DNA of 32,501 nucleotides, taken from JANNRR01 sp043736155 (GTDB lineage: Bacteria; Pseudomonadota; Alphaproteobacteria; Rhodobacterales; Rhodobacteraceae). This document shows positions 8,051 to 16,677 of the stretch, piece by piece; the first letter of the stretch is position 1; every line of letters begins with the position of its first letter. The notes under the pieces were generated by a model. That model did not search any database. It worked only from the letters and a program-made list of their open reading frames with translations, and was not told the origin of the DNA. The translations under genes were made by a program, and so were the position numbers. The stretch is taken from assembly GCA_043736155.1 (NCBI GenBank), contig JAYTDA010000140.1:1-32501 (forward strand), given 5' to 3'.

Positions 8051-8344
8051 TTACTTCCGCCTGTGGGCATCAATGACGTCCTGCATCATCCGCATCACCT
8101 CCTCATGCGGAATGGCAGGCCGGGTGTCATCCAGCGCTTCCTGCACCTTGGCGCGGAACCACACATCATAGGCATCCGGCTCCACCGTCAGCCCCGCAGG
8201 CATCCCGCCTTCTGCCGCCACCCGTGTCAGCAAGATCCGCACTGCATCGGACAGGGTCAGCCCCACCCGGTCCAGCGCCTGGGCAGCCTTTTCTTTCAGG
8301 GCGTCGTCAACACGGACATGCAACATCGAGGTTTGGGCAGGCAT
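8051..8344 (-). CDS. RelB/DinJ-family antitoxin, orphan
   Basis: A 97-aa protein with the RelB/DinJ N-terminus: LHVRVDDALKEKAAQAL (ribbon and first helix of the ribbon-helix-helix) and VGLTLSDAVRILLTRVA. The family binds DNA as a dimer, neutralises a YafQ/RelE-type RNase toxin and represses its own promoter. GGGAG lies 8 bases before the ATG. No RelE/YafQ-like reading frame is visible on either side: only 61 bases separate it from the next small gene, which does not look like a toxin. A 12-base perfect palindrome upstream (8379-8390) is a likely operator. It could be a remnant antitoxin or pair with a distant toxin. Confidence 0.82.
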   Translation of the reverse strand: MPAQTSMLHVRVDDALKEKAAQALDRVGLTLSDAVRILLTRVAAEGGMPAGLTVEPDAYDVWFRAKVQEALDDTRPAIPHEEVMRMMQDVIDAHRRK

Positions 8345-8378
8345 CTGTCGTCTCCCGGTCTACTCATCGAGAGTTGTA

Positions 8379-8390
8379 TCTCAATTGAGA
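8379..8390. promoter_or_regulatory. Perfect palindrome, likely RelB/DinJ operator
   Basis: TCTCAATTGAGA is a perfect 12-base palindrome 35 bases upstream of the antitoxin ATG. On the minus strand a weak promoter (TTGCGG, 17-base spacer, TACAAC at 8378-8373) would overlap it, as expected for antitoxin autorepression. The palindrome is seen; the operator role is inferred. Confidence 0.45.
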
Positions 8391-8605
8391 CCACACCGCA
8401 ACCATCGCCTGCGTCGGATGCAACCCACCTGCCGCCCCCGTGCGGATATTCTCCCCCCAACCGTTAAAATTCCCCTAACGCCAACACCCCAACCCATTGA
8501 TCTCCCACGCATAAATATTTGTCCCACGCCGGGACATCTCCTCCCCCCTTGCCACCCCCTTCCCCAAATGTTCAAACACGCCCACCCCAACCCGCCGGAG
8601 CCGCC

Positions 8606-9535
8606 ATGCCCACCCTCCTGTTCGCCGCCGATCCCGCTCTCTGGCCCGAGTACCAGCACTGCCTGCCAGAGGCCCTCGCAGAAGCCGGGATCACAGCCAC
8701 GATCCTGCTGGAAACCGCCCACCCCGAAACCGTGGATTACATCATCTTCGCCCCCGGCGGCACCGTCACCGACTTTACCCCCTTCACCGCCTGCAAGGCG
8801 GTGCTGAGCCTGTGGGCCGGGGTGGAGAACTATGTCGGCAATCCCACACTGACCCAGCCCCTGGCCCGGATGGTCAACCATGAACTGACCGAAGGCATGG
8901 TGGAATATGTGGTCGGCCACGTGCTGCGGCTGCATCTTGGGATCGAGGCTTACCGGCAGGATGGGGTCTGGCGCAACGCGACCCTGCCGCCGTTGGCACG
9001 GGAACGCACGGTGGCGATGGTCGGCCTTGGCGAACTGGGGCGTGCCTGTGCCGAGGCGCTGGTGGCGCTGCGCTTCAAGGTGGTGGGGTGGAGCCGCAGC
9101 GCCAAGAGCTTACCGGGTGTCAGCTGTTACAGTGGCCCGGAGGGGCTGGACGCGGTGCTGGCACAGGCTGAAATTGCGGTGCTGCTGCTGCCGCTGACCT
9201 CTGCCACCGCCAATCTGATCGACGCGCGGCGGCTGGCGCTGATGCCGGACGGGGCTGCGATCCTCAACCCCGGGCGGGGGGCGCTGATCGACGATGCCGC
9301 ACTGCTGGCGGCGCTGGATGCCGGGCGGATCGGCCATGCGACCCTGGATGTGTTCCGCACCGAACCCCTGCCCGCCGATCACCCCTATTGGGCGCATCCC
9401 CGCGTCACCGTGACCCCGCATGTCGCCGCCGATACCCGTGCAGGCTCTGCCGCGCGGGTGCTGGCCGAAAACATCCGGCGCGGCGAGGCAGGCGAGCCGC
9501 TGCTGTATCTGGTGGACAAGGTCCGCGGCTATTGA
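8606..9535 (+). CDS. ghrA: D-isomer 2-hydroxyacid dehydrogenase, GhrA-like
   Basis: A 309-aa NAD(P)H-dependent reductase that most resembles glyoxylate/hydroxypyruvate reductase A. The nucleotide-binding motif is VGLGELGRACAEAL. The catalytic triad is present: R224 in NPGRGALID, E253 in DVFRTEPLP and H272 in TPHVAA. The N-terminal half is the GhrA-type substrate domain (ending in LSLWAGVENYVGNPTL) and the C-terminus is short, as in the family. The ATG at 8606 has GGAG at 8597-8600; an in-frame ATG at 8519 would add a proline-rich extension with no family support. The next gene, a transporter, follows after 74 bases and may be co-transcribed. Substrate is inferred from family. Confidence 0.88.
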   Translation: MPTLLFAADPALWPEYQHCLPEALAEAGITATILLETAHPETVDYIIFAPGGTVTDFTPFTACKAVLSLWAGVENYVGNPTLTQPLARMVNHELTEGMVEYVVGHVLRLHLGIEAYRQDGVWRNATLPPLARERTVAMVGLGELGRACAEALVALRFKVVGWSRSAKSLPGVSCYSGPEGLDAVLAQAEIAVLLLPLTSATANLIDARRLALMPDGAAILNPGRGALIDDAALLAALDAGRIGHATLDVFRTEPLPADHPYWAHPRVTVTPHVAADTRAGSAARVLAENIRRGEAGEPLLYLVDKVRGY

Positions 9536-9609
9536 AACCGACCGGGCCCGTCGGGTTCAGGACAGACCTTGCCCCTTGCCCGCCCAAACCTGCCCGAAAA
9601 AGGTGAGGC

Positions 9610-10479
9610 ATGCGGACATATCGGGCAGGCGTTGGGGCGGTACTGGTAGCCGGGGTGGTCTGGTCGCTGATGGGGCTGATGATCCGGATGCTGGAGGCGG
9701 CCGGCACCTGGCAGGTGCTGTTTTACCGATCCATGGGGCTGGTGCCGGTGCTGGCCCTGTTCATCGCTGTCCGGTCCGGCGGGCAACTGGTGGCCCGGTT
9801 GCGAAAGGTCGGCTGGGCCGGGGTGATCGGCGGGCTTGCCCTTGTAGCCGCCTTTGCCGGGGCGATCTTTGCCATCCAATCGACCACCATCGCCAATGCG
9901 GTGTTCCTGTTCACCGCCTCGCCGTTTCTGACCGCCATCCTGGCCTGGGGGCTGCTGCGCGAAACGGTGCGGCGGGCGACCTGGATTGCCATTGCGATTG
10001 CGGTGGCGGGGGTGGCGCTGATGGTGCGCGAGGGGCTGGCGGTGGGGGCGGGCTGGGGCAACCTGGCAGCGCTGCTGTCGGCGCTGGGGTTTGCGGTCTT
10101 TACCGTGGTGCTGCGCTGGGGCAAGCTGACAGACATGATGCCGGTGGTGCTGCTGGGGGCGCTGTTTTCGATGGCGGTGGCGGCAGGGGTGATCTGGCTC
10201 GGCGGCGACGCGATGGCGGTCAGCTGGCACGACGGGATACTGGCTTTTGCCATGGGGGCGGTCATTCTGGCCTTTGGGATGATTTGCTATACCCTTGGCA
10301 GCAAATCGGTGCCTGCAGCGGAAACCACGCTGCTGTCGCTGGTCGAGGTGCTACTTGCGCCGGTGTGGGTCTGGCTGCTGCTGGGCGAAAGCGCCAGCAC
10401 CGGCACTTTTATCGGCGGGGGCGTGGTGTTGCTGGCGCTGTGTTTCAACACCGTCAGTGGCACCTTGACGCGCGGCTGA
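9610..10479 (+). CDS. EamA/DMT-family transporter
   Basis: A 289-aa membrane protein with ten predicted helices in two EamA repeats (about residues 5-135 and 150-285). Family signs are VVWSLMGLMIRMLEAAG and QVLFYRS in the first half, and the late helix pair LLSLVEVLLAPVWVWLLLGE, typical of drug/metabolite exporters. AAGG lies about 7 bases before the ATG. The substrate cannot be read from sequence; amino acids or small metabolites are common for this family. It follows the GhrA-like gene and precedes the LysR regulator, separated from the latter by a copy of the dispersed GGAGTATTTT motif. Confidence 0.9.
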   Translation: MRTYRAGVGAVLVAGVVWSLMGLMIRMLEAAGTWQVLFYRSMGLVPVLALFIAVRSGGQLVARLRKVGWAGVIGGLALVAAFAGAIFAIQSTTIANAVFLFTASPFLTAILAWGLLRETVRRATWIAIAIAVAGVALMVREGLAVGAGWGNLAALLSALGFAVFTVVLRWGKLTDMMPVVLLGALFSMAVAAGVIWLGGDAMAVSWHDGILAFAMGAVILAFGMICYTLGSKSVPAAETTLLSLVEVLLAPVWVWLLLGESASTGTFIGGGVVLLALCFNTVSGTLTRG

Positions 10480-10490
10480 TGCCTCCGGCG

Positions 10491-10513
10491 GGAGTATTTT
10501 CGCGAAAGACAAA
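10491..10513 (+). repeat. Dispersed intergenic motif, copy 2
   Basis: GGAGTATTTTCGCGAAAG followed by ACAAA, in the 47-base gap between the EamA transporter and the LysR gene. The same core is on the opposite strand at 17821-17840, so two copies bracket the fds region in opposite orientations. Confidence 0.6.
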
Positions 10514-10526
10514 CCGGGGGCCCAGG

Positions 10527-11426
10527 ATGATCGACAAGCTGGAAATGTTCATCGCTTTGGCGAACGAGCGGCATTTCGGTCGCGCTGCCAACCTGTGCGG
10601 CGTCACACAGCCCAGCCTGTCGGGCGCGATCAAGCAGCTGGAAGACCAATTGGGGGTGCAACTGGTCTGGCGCGGCAGCCGGTTTCAGGGGCTGACCCCG
10701 GAGGGTGCCCGTGTGCTGGACTGGGCGCGGCGCATCGTGGCCGACGCCCGCGCGATGAAGGATGAAATGCGGGCGGCGCGGGTTGGCCTGGCGGGCCGCT
10801 TGCGGATCGGGGTGATCCCCACGGCGCTGAGCATGGTGGTTGATCTGACCCGGGCCTTTGCCAGCCGCCATCCGAATGTGCGGCTATCGATCCTGTCGCG
10901 CACCTCGGTCGAGATCCTGCAGCAGATCGAGACCTTGGAGATTGACGCCGGGATCACCTATCTGGACAATGAACCACTGGGGCGGGTGGAAGCGGTGCCT
11001 TTGTACCACGAGGCCTATCTGCTGCTGGTGGCGGACAGCAGCGCCGTTGCCGGGCGGGCCTCGGTGACCTGGGCCGACGTTGCGGCTGAACCCCTGTGCC
11101 TGCTGACCCCCGACATGCAGAACCGCCGCATCATCAACCAGCATCTGGCCGCAGCCGGGTTGGAGGTGGAAGCCAAGGTGGAAAGCAATTCGGTGATCAC
11201 CCTGATCAGCCATGTGCTGACCGGCCACTGGGCTTCGGTGGTGCCGGTGAAAACGGCGGACCTGTTTGCCGCCCAGCCCGGATTGGGGCCGGGGTTGCGG
11301 GCGATTCCGATTGCCGATCATGGCCCCCGCCATCAGGTTGGCCTGATCACCGCTGTCCGTGATCCCCATACCCCGGTGCTGGCAGCGCTGCTTGACGAGG
11401 CGCGGCGAATCTCGGTGGCGGATTGA
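10527..11426 (+). CDS. LysR-family regulator, probable fds operon activator
   Basis: A 299-aa LysR-type regulator. The winged helix-turn-helix is at residues 1-60 (FIALANERHFGRAANLCGVT, then QPSLSGAIKQLEDQLG), followed by a linker helix and a periplasmic-binding-like effector domain from about residue 90 (GRLRIGVIPTALSMVVDL). It has the same orientation as fdsG, with an 89-base gap that holds ATAGG boxes typical in arrangement of a LysR site. GGGGG is about 6 bases before the ATG. Control of formate dehydrogenase, with formate or a related signal as effector, is inferred from position; autorepression is usual for the family but not shown here. Confidence 0.93.
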   Translation: MIDKLEMFIALANERHFGRAANLCGVTQPSLSGAIKQLEDQLGVQLVWRGSRFQGLTPEGARVLDWARRIVADARAMKDEMRAARVGLAGRLRIGVIPTALSMVVDLTRAFASRHPNVRLSILSRTSVEILQQIETLEIDAGITYLDNEPLGRVEAVPLYHEAYLLLVADSSAVAGRASVTWADVAAEPLCLLTPDMQNRRIINQHLAAAGLEVEAKVESNSVITLISHVLTGHWASVVPVKTADLFAAQPGLGPGLRAIPIADHGPRHQVGLITAVRDPHTPVLAALLDEARRISVAD

Positions 11427-11490
11427 TAGGGTGTGACTATAGGATAACGGAAAGTCTACATTGATATTCCTATCGTAACCGGGCATTATT
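11425..11490 (+). promoter_or_regulatory. fds operon promoter with ATAGG operator boxes
   Basis: A good sigma-70-like promoter is visible: TTGATA at 11461-11466, 17-base spacer, CATTAT at 11484-11489. Just upstream and into the -35 are three ATAGG boxes: GATAGG at 11425-11430, ATAGGA at 11439-11444 and its inverse TCCTAT at 11468-11473. The last two form an inverted repeat, a plausible LysR recognition and activation site. Sequences are seen; protein binding is inferred. Confidence 0.55.
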
Positions 11491-11515
11491 GCGCGCGAAG
11501 ATCAGGGAGCCGCCA

Positions 11516-11998
11516 ATGCCGCCAGCCATTCCGACCGCCAGCGCCGACAGGGCCGCGCAGATTGCCGCGATATTGTCCGGGCATCAGCATCTGGAAGGGC
11601 CGTTGCTGCCGATCTTGCATGCGGTGCAGGCGGCGTTTGGCCATGTGCCGCGCGAGGTTCTGCCGCAGATCGCCGATGGGCTGAACATCTCCCGCGCCGA
11701 AGTGCATGGGGTTGTCAGCTTCTACCACGATTTCCGGGATAAACCTGCCGGGCGGCATGTGGTGAAACTGTGCCGCGCCGAGGCCTGTCAGGCGGTGGGG
11801 GCCGATGCTTTGGCCGACCATGCAAAGGCGCGGCTGGGGGTGGGGTGGCATGAGACCTCGCGCAGCGGTGTCACGTTGGAGCCGGTGTTCTGTCTGGGCC
11901 TCTGCGCCTGTGGCCCTGCCGCGCTGGTTGATGGCCAAGTGGTGGGCCGGGTCGATGCCGAGCGGTTCGATGCGATTGCGGCGGAGTGTGGGGCATGA
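11516..11998 (+). CDS. fdsG: Formate dehydrogenase gamma subunit FdsG
   Basis: A 160-aa thioredoxin-like [2Fe-2S] protein homologous to NuoE. The cluster ligands are C86 and C91 (CRAEAC) and C126 and C130 (CLGLC). It passes electrons within the soluble NAD-dependent formate dehydrogenase between FdsA and the FMN/NAD site on FdsB. The ATG at 11516 follows AGGGAG; the frame is open slightly further upstream but without a better start. The stop overlaps the fdsB ATG (ATGA), a sign of translational coupling. First gene of the operon. Confidence 0.96.
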   Translation: MPPAIPTASADRAAQIAAILSGHQHLEGPLLPILHAVQAAFGHVPREVLPQIADGLNISRAEVHGVVSFYHDFRDKPAGRHVVKLCRAEACQAVGADALADHAKARLGVGWHETSRSGVTLEPVFCLGLCACGPAALVDGQVVGRVDAERFDAIAAECGA

Positions 11999-13524
11999 GG
12001 CTGTTTCTTTCGATTGACGCCGCCGCCAAGGCTCTGGGGTCGGAAAAGGTCGCCGCCGCGCTGGTGGCACAGGCGGCGCGGCGCGGGATTGATCTGGAGT
12101 TGGTCCGGGTTGGTTCGCGTGGGATGGTCTGGCTGGAGCCGCTGCTGGAGGTGGAAACCCCGGTGGGGCGGACGGCGTTCGGGCCGGTGGCGGCTGGCGA
12201 CGTGGCGGGGCTGTTTGATGGCGGTTTTGGCGCGCACCCGAAGGCGCTTGGGCTGACTGCGGAAATCCCGTTTTTGAAACGGCAAACCCGGCTGACCTTT
12301 GCCCGCTGTGGGGTGATCGACCCGTTGTCGATGGCGGAGTATCAGGCGCAGGGCGGGCTGGCCGGTCTGCGCCGCGCTTTGGCCATGACACCCGATGCGG
12401 TGGTGGCCGAAGTGACCGACAGCGGGCTGCGCGGGCGGGGTGGTGCCGGGTTTCCCACTGGCATCAAGTGGAAAACCGTCGCCGGGGCCAGGGCGGCACA
12501 GAAATACATTGTTTGCAACGCCGATGAGGGCGACAGCGCCACCTTTGCCGACCGGATGATGATGGAAGGCGACCCCTTTACCCTGATCGAGGGCATGGTG
12601 ATTGCCGGTTTGGCGGTGGGTGCCACCAAGGGCTACGTCTACATTCGCTCGGAATATCCCGATGCCATCGCCACCATGGGCCGGGCGGTGGTGATTGCGC
12701 GGGCCGAAGGGCTGCTGGGGGCCTCGGTTCTGGGGTTGGGTGTGACGTTCGATATGGAGGTCCGGGTGGGTGCCGGGGCCTATGTCTGCGGCGAGGAGAC
12801 GTCGCTGCTGAACTCGCTGGAGGGCAAGCGCGGCGTGGTGCGGGCCAAGCCGCCGTTGCCGGCGTTGCAAGGGTTTTTGGGGCAGCCCACGGTGGTCAAC
12901 AACGTGATTTCACTGGCGACGGTACCGGTGATCCTGGAAAAGGGTGCGGCGTTTTACAAGGACTTTGGTCTGGGCCGGTCGCGCGGCACCATTCCGTTGC
13001 AGATCGCGGGCAATGTGAAGTTTGGCGGGCTGTTTGAGACGGCGTTTGGCCTGACGCTGGGGCAGATTGTCGATGACATCGGCGGCGGCACCCTGTCGGG
13101 CCGCCCGGTCAAAGCGGTGCAGGTCGGCGGGCCGCTGGGCGCCTATCATCCGCGCTCACAGTTCGACACCCCGTTTGGCTATGAAGAATTCGCCGGCAAG
13201 GACGGGTTGATCGGCCACGCCGGGTTGACTATCTTTGACGACAGTGCAGACATGCTGAAACAGGCGCGCTTTGCCATGGAATTCTGCGCCCTTGAAAGCT
13301 GCGGCAAATGCACCCCGTGCCGGATCGGCGCGGTGCGGGGCGTGGAAACCGTGGACCGGATCGCAAGGGGCGACGCATCGGCGATCCCGATCCTGACCGA
13401 CCTGTGCAACACGATGAAACTGGGGTCGCTGTGCGCGCTTGGCGGCTTTACCCCCTATCCGGTGATGTCGGCGCTGACCCATTTTCCGGATGATTTCGCA
13501 AGGGCGAAGGAGGTGGCGGAATGA
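11995..13524 (+). CDS. fdsB: Formate dehydrogenase beta subunit FdsB
   Basis: A 509-aa diaphorase subunit homologous to NuoF with an N-terminal NuoE-like [2Fe-2S]-type extension (here short of cysteines). It holds FMN, the NAD site and one [4Fe-4S] cluster and reduces NAD with electrons from formate. The glycine-rich NADH/FMN motif GRGGAGFPTG is at 147-156, NADEGD at 175-180, and the cluster ligands are C436, C439, C442 (SCGKCTPC) and C480. Its start overlaps fdsG and its stop overlaps the next small gene, both as ATGA. Confidence 0.97.
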   Translation: MRLFLSIDAAAKALGSEKVAAALVAQAARRGIDLELVRVGSRGMVWLEPLLEVETPVGRTAFGPVAAGDVAGLFDGGFGAHPKALGLTAEIPFLKRQTRLTFARCGVIDPLSMAEYQAQGGLAGLRRALAMTPDAVVAEVTDSGLRGRGGAGFPTGIKWKTVAGARAAQKYIVCNADEGDSATFADRMMMEGDPFTLIEGMVIAGLAVGATKGYVYIRSEYPDAIATMGRAVVIARAEGLLGASVLGLGVTFDMEVRVGAGAYVCGEETSLLNSLEGKRGVVRAKPPLPALQGFLGQPTVVNNVISLATVPVILEKGAAFYKDFGLGRSRGTIPLQIAGNVKFGGLFETAFGLTLGQIVDDIGGGTLSGRPVKAVQVGGPLGAYHPRSQFDTPFGYEEFAGKDGLIGHAGLTIFDDSADMLKQARFAMEFCALESCGKCTPCRIGAVRGVETVDRIARGDASAIPILTDLCNTMKLGSLCALGGFTPYPVMSALTHFPDDFARAKEVAE

Positions 13525-13772
13525 GTGACGACAAGGTCAAAGGCCCCGTTCCGGTAAAAGGCCCAATTCTACTAAAAGGACCCGCCAGCTATTTCCCGTC
13601 GATCATCAAGACCTATGGTCAACCGATTGCCCATTGGGAAGCGCTGATCGAAACCCAGTTGGACAAGACCCATATGCAGATCGTGACCCATCTGAAAGCC
13701 ACGCACGGGTTGGGCCACGGCCATGCCAATGCGCTTGTTGCCCATGTTCTTGCCCAGAAGAAAGGTGCCTGA
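13521..13772 (+). CDS. DUF4287-like small protein inside the fds operon
   Basis: An 83-aa protein. Residues about 20-80 fit the DUF4287 pattern as I remember it: SYFPSIIKTYGQPIAHWEAL, a helix with THMQIVTHLK, then HGLGHGHANALVAHVLA. The histidine-rich HGLGHGHAN segment is the hallmark. The N-terminus has a local triplet repeat (VKGPVPVKGPILLKGP). It overlaps the fdsB stop by ATGA and ends one base before the fdsA ATG, so it is translated with the operon. It is not one of the five genes of the classical fdsGBACD operon. Function unknown; a chaperone, metal or maturation role for the enzyme is only inference. Confidence 0.85.
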   Translation: MSDDKVKGPVPVKGPILLKGPASYFPSIIKTYGQPIAHWEALIETQLDKTHMQIVTHLKATHGLGHGHANALVAHVLAQKKGA

Positions 13773-13773
13773 G

Positions 13774-16677
13774 ATGAAAGATTTCATCCTTCCCGATGCC
13801 GATTATGGCACCCCTGCCAGCCTCGCCAAGGAATTGGTCACGCTGACGGTGGATGGCTTTGCCGTCACGGTACCGGTGGGCACTTCGATCATGCGGGCGT
13901 CGAAAGAAGCGGGGATCAGCATCCCCAAGCTGTGCGCTACCGATTCAGTCGAGGCGTTCGGCTCCTGCCGCCTGTGTCTGGTGGAAATCGAGGGCCGCAA
14001 CGGCACCCCGTCGTCCTGCACCACCCCGGTTGCCCCCGGCATGGTGGTGCATACCCAGACCGCGCGGCTGAAACAGCTGCGGCGCGGGGTGATGGAGTTG
14101 TATATCTCCGACCACCCGCTGGATTGCCTGACCTGTGCCGCCAACGGCGATTGCGAATTGCAGGATATGGCCGGGGCCGTAGGTCTGCGCGATGTGCGGT
14201 ATGAGGCGCCCCCGAATCTGGAAATGCAGACCCATTTTCAAGCGCGCAGCAATGGCGAGGCCAACAAGCAGTTCCTGCCGAAAGACGACTCAAACCCCTA
14301 TTTCACCTATGATCCGTCCAAGTGCATCGTTTGCAGCCGCTGCGTGCGGGCCTGTGAGGAAGTGCAGGGCACGTTCGCGCTGACCATCGAGGGCCGCGGC
14401 TTTGACAGCCGGGTGTCGGCGGGGATGCACGAATCGTTCATGGCATCGGATTGTGTATCGTGCGGCGCCTGTGTGCAGGCCTGCCCCACCGCGACCCTGA
14501 CCGAAAAGAGCATCATCGAGATCGGCACCCCGTCACATTCGGTCATCACCACCTGCGCCTATTGCGGCGTCGGTTGCAGCTTCAAGGCCGAGATGCGCGG
14601 TGATGAACTGGTGCGGATGGTGCCGTACAAGAACGGCAAGGCCAACCGCGGGCATAGCTGCGTCAAGGGCCGGTTTGCCTATGGCTATGCGTCGCACAAG
14701 GACCGGATTCTGAAACCGATGATCCGCGATGCGATCACCGATCCGTGGCGCGAAGTGGCGTGGGATGAGGCTTTGGACTTTGCCGCCACCAAAATGCGCG
14801 GCATTCAGGCCAAGTATGGCCGCCAGTCGGTCGGCGTCATCACCTCCAGCCGCTGCACCAATGAGGAAACCTATCTGGTGCAGAAACTGACCCGTGCTGT
14901 GTTCATGAACAACAACACCGACACCTGCGCCCGGGTTTGCCATTCCCCCACCGGCTACGGCTTGGGCCAGACCTTTGGCACCAGTGCCGGAACCCAGGAT
15001 TTCGACTCTGTTGAACAGACCGATGTGGTGATTGTCATCGGTGCCAACCCGACCGATGGCCACCCGGTGTTTGCGTCGCGCCTGAAAAAGCGCCTGCGCC
15101 AGGGGGCGCAGTTGATCGTGATCGACCCGCGCCGGATCGACATGGTCAAATCGCCGCATATCAAGGCGGCGCATCATCTGCCGCTGACACCCGGCACCAA
15201 TGTCGCCGTGGTCTCGGCGCTGGCGCATGTGATCGTGACCGAAGGGCTGTTTGACGAAGGCTTTATCCGCGAACGCTGCGATTGGGATGAGTTTCTGGAT
15301 TATGCCGAGTTCATCAGCGCCCCGAACCATTCGCCGGAAGCAACCGCGCTGCTGACCGGGGTTCCGGCTGATGAGTTGCGCGCCGCAGCCCGGCTGTTTG
15401 CCCGGGGCGGCAATGGCGCAATCTATTATGGGCTGGGGGTGACGGAACATTCGCAAGGCTCCACCACGGTGATCGCCATTGCCAATCTGGCGATGCTGAC
15501 CGGCAATATGGGTCGTCCGGGCGTGGGTGTGAACCCGCTGCGCGGTCAGAACAACGTGCAGGGTGCCTGCGACATGGGGTCTTTCCCGCATGAATTGCCG
15601 GGCTATCGCCATGTGAAAAACCACGATGTCCGGGCGATCTACGAGGACCTGTGGGGCGTCACCATCGACAACGAACCGGGTCTGCGGATCCCCAACATGC
15701 TGGATGCGGCGGTGGAAGGCACCTTCAAGGGGCTCTATTGTCAGGGTGAGGATATCCTGCAATCGGACCCCGACACCAAACATGTCAGCGCCGGTCTGGC
15801 GGCGATGGACTGTGTAATCGTCCACGACCTGTTCCTGAATGAAACCGCCAACTACGCCCATGTTTTCCTGCCCGGATCAACCTTTCTGGAAAAGAACGGC
15901 ACCTTTACCAATGCCGAACGAAGGATCAACCGGGTGCGCCGGGTGATGGCGCCGCGCAATGGCTATGAAGATTGGGAAGTGACTCAACTGCTGGCCAATG
16001 CGATTCTAAAGCAGTCTGGTGGCGCAGGCTGGACCTATACCCATCCGTCGCAGATCATGGCAGAGATTGCCGCCACCACGCCGTCTTTCGCCAATGTCAC
16101 CTATGAACTGCTGGAAACCCTGGGGTCGGTGCAATGGCCCTGTAACGAGGCGCATCCCGAAGGCACACCCTTGATGCATGTCGATGGCTTCATGCGCGGC
16201 AAGGGCAAATTCATCCGCACCGAATATATCGCCACCGATGAGAAAACCGGGCCACGGTTCCCGCTGCTGCTGACCACGGGCCGCATCCTGTCGCAATATA
16301 ACGTCGGGGCCCAGACCCGCCGCACCGCCAATGTCGAATGGCACGCCGAGGATGTGCTGGAGATCCACCCGCATGACGCCGAACTGCGCGGCATCAAGGA
16401 GCGGGATTGGGTCAAGGTCGCCTCACGTTCCGGTGATACCGCGCTGCGCGCCCAGATCACCGACCGGGTGTCGCCCGGCGTGGTCTATACCACCTTTCAC
16501 CATCCCAGCACCCAGGCCAACGTGATCACCACCGACTATTCCGACTGGGCCACCAATTGCCCGGAATACAAGGTGACGGCGGTGCAGGTGTCGCCGTCGA
16601 ACGGGCCGGTGGCATGGCAGGTTGACTATGACGCGATGACAGACCTGGCGCGCCGCATCCTGCCTGCGGCGGAATGA
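13774..16677 (+). CDS. fdsA: Formate dehydrogenase alpha subunit FdsA
   Basis: A 967-aa catalytic subunit of molybdenum-dependent NAD-linked formate dehydrogenase, oxidising formate to CO2 in the cytosol. The NuoG-like N-terminus carries a [2Fe-2S] cluster (C54, C65, C68, C82), a His-Cys3 [4Fe-4S] site (H114, C118, C121, C127) and two ferredoxin clusters (CIVCSRC and C194; CVSCGAC and C237). The bis-MGD domain starts with CAYCGVGC at 261-268. The metal ligand is C389 in CARVCHSPTGYG, with H390 next to it; it is Cys, not selenocysteine. The usual molybdopterin-binding C-terminus is present and the length is normal. The stop overlaps fdhD by ATGA. Confidence 0.98.
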   Translation: MKDFILPDADYGTPASLAKELVTLTVDGFAVTVPVGTSIMRASKEAGISIPKLCATDSVEAFGSCRLCLVEIEGRNGTPSSCTTPVAPGMVVHTQTARLKQLRRGVMELYISDHPLDCLTCAANGDCELQDMAGAVGLRDVRYEAPPNLEMQTHFQARSNGEANKQFLPKDDSNPYFTYDPSKCIVCSRCVRACEEVQGTFALTIEGRGFDSRVSAGMHESFMASDCVSCGACVQACPTATLTEKSIIEIGTPSHSVITTCAYCGVGCSFKAEMRGDELVRMVPYKNGKANRGHSCVKGRFAYGYASHKDRILKPMIRDAITDPWREVAWDEALDFAATKMRGIQAKYGRQSVGVITSSRCTNEETYLVQKLTRAVFMNNNTDTCARVCHSPTGYGLGQTFGTSAGTQDFDSVEQTDVVIVIGANPTDGHPVFASRLKKRLRQGAQLIVIDPRRIDMVKSPHIKAAHHLPLTPGTNVAVVSALAHVIVTEGLFDEGFIRERCDWDEFLDYAEFISAPNHSPEATALLTGVPADELRAAARLFARGGNGAIYYGLGVTEHSQGSTTVIAIANLAMLTGNMGRPGVGVNPLRGQNNVQGACDMGSFPHELPGYRHVKNHDVRAIYEDLWGVTIDNEPGLRIPNMLDAAVEGTFKGLYCQGEDILQSDPDTKHVSAGLAAMDCVIVHDLFLNETANYAHVFLPGSTFLEKNGTFTNAERRINRVRRVMAPRNGYEDWEVTQLLANAILKQSGGAGWTYTHPSQIMAEIAATTPSFANVTYELLETLGSVQWPCNEAHPEGTPLMHVDGFMRGKGKFIRTEYIATDEKTGPRFPLLLTTGRILSQYNVGAQTRRTANVEWHAEDVLEIHPHDAELRGIKERDWVKVASRSGDTALRAQITDRVSPGVVYTTFHHPSTQANVITTDYSDWATNCPEYKVTAVQVSPSNGPVAWQVDYDAMTDLARRILPAAE

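Noticed and set aside
9420..10526. Long upstream extension of the LysR frame through the transporter gene
   Set aside because: The upstream part is Gly/Arg-rich nonsense out of frame with the EamA gene; LysR homology starts exactly at the ATG at 10527.
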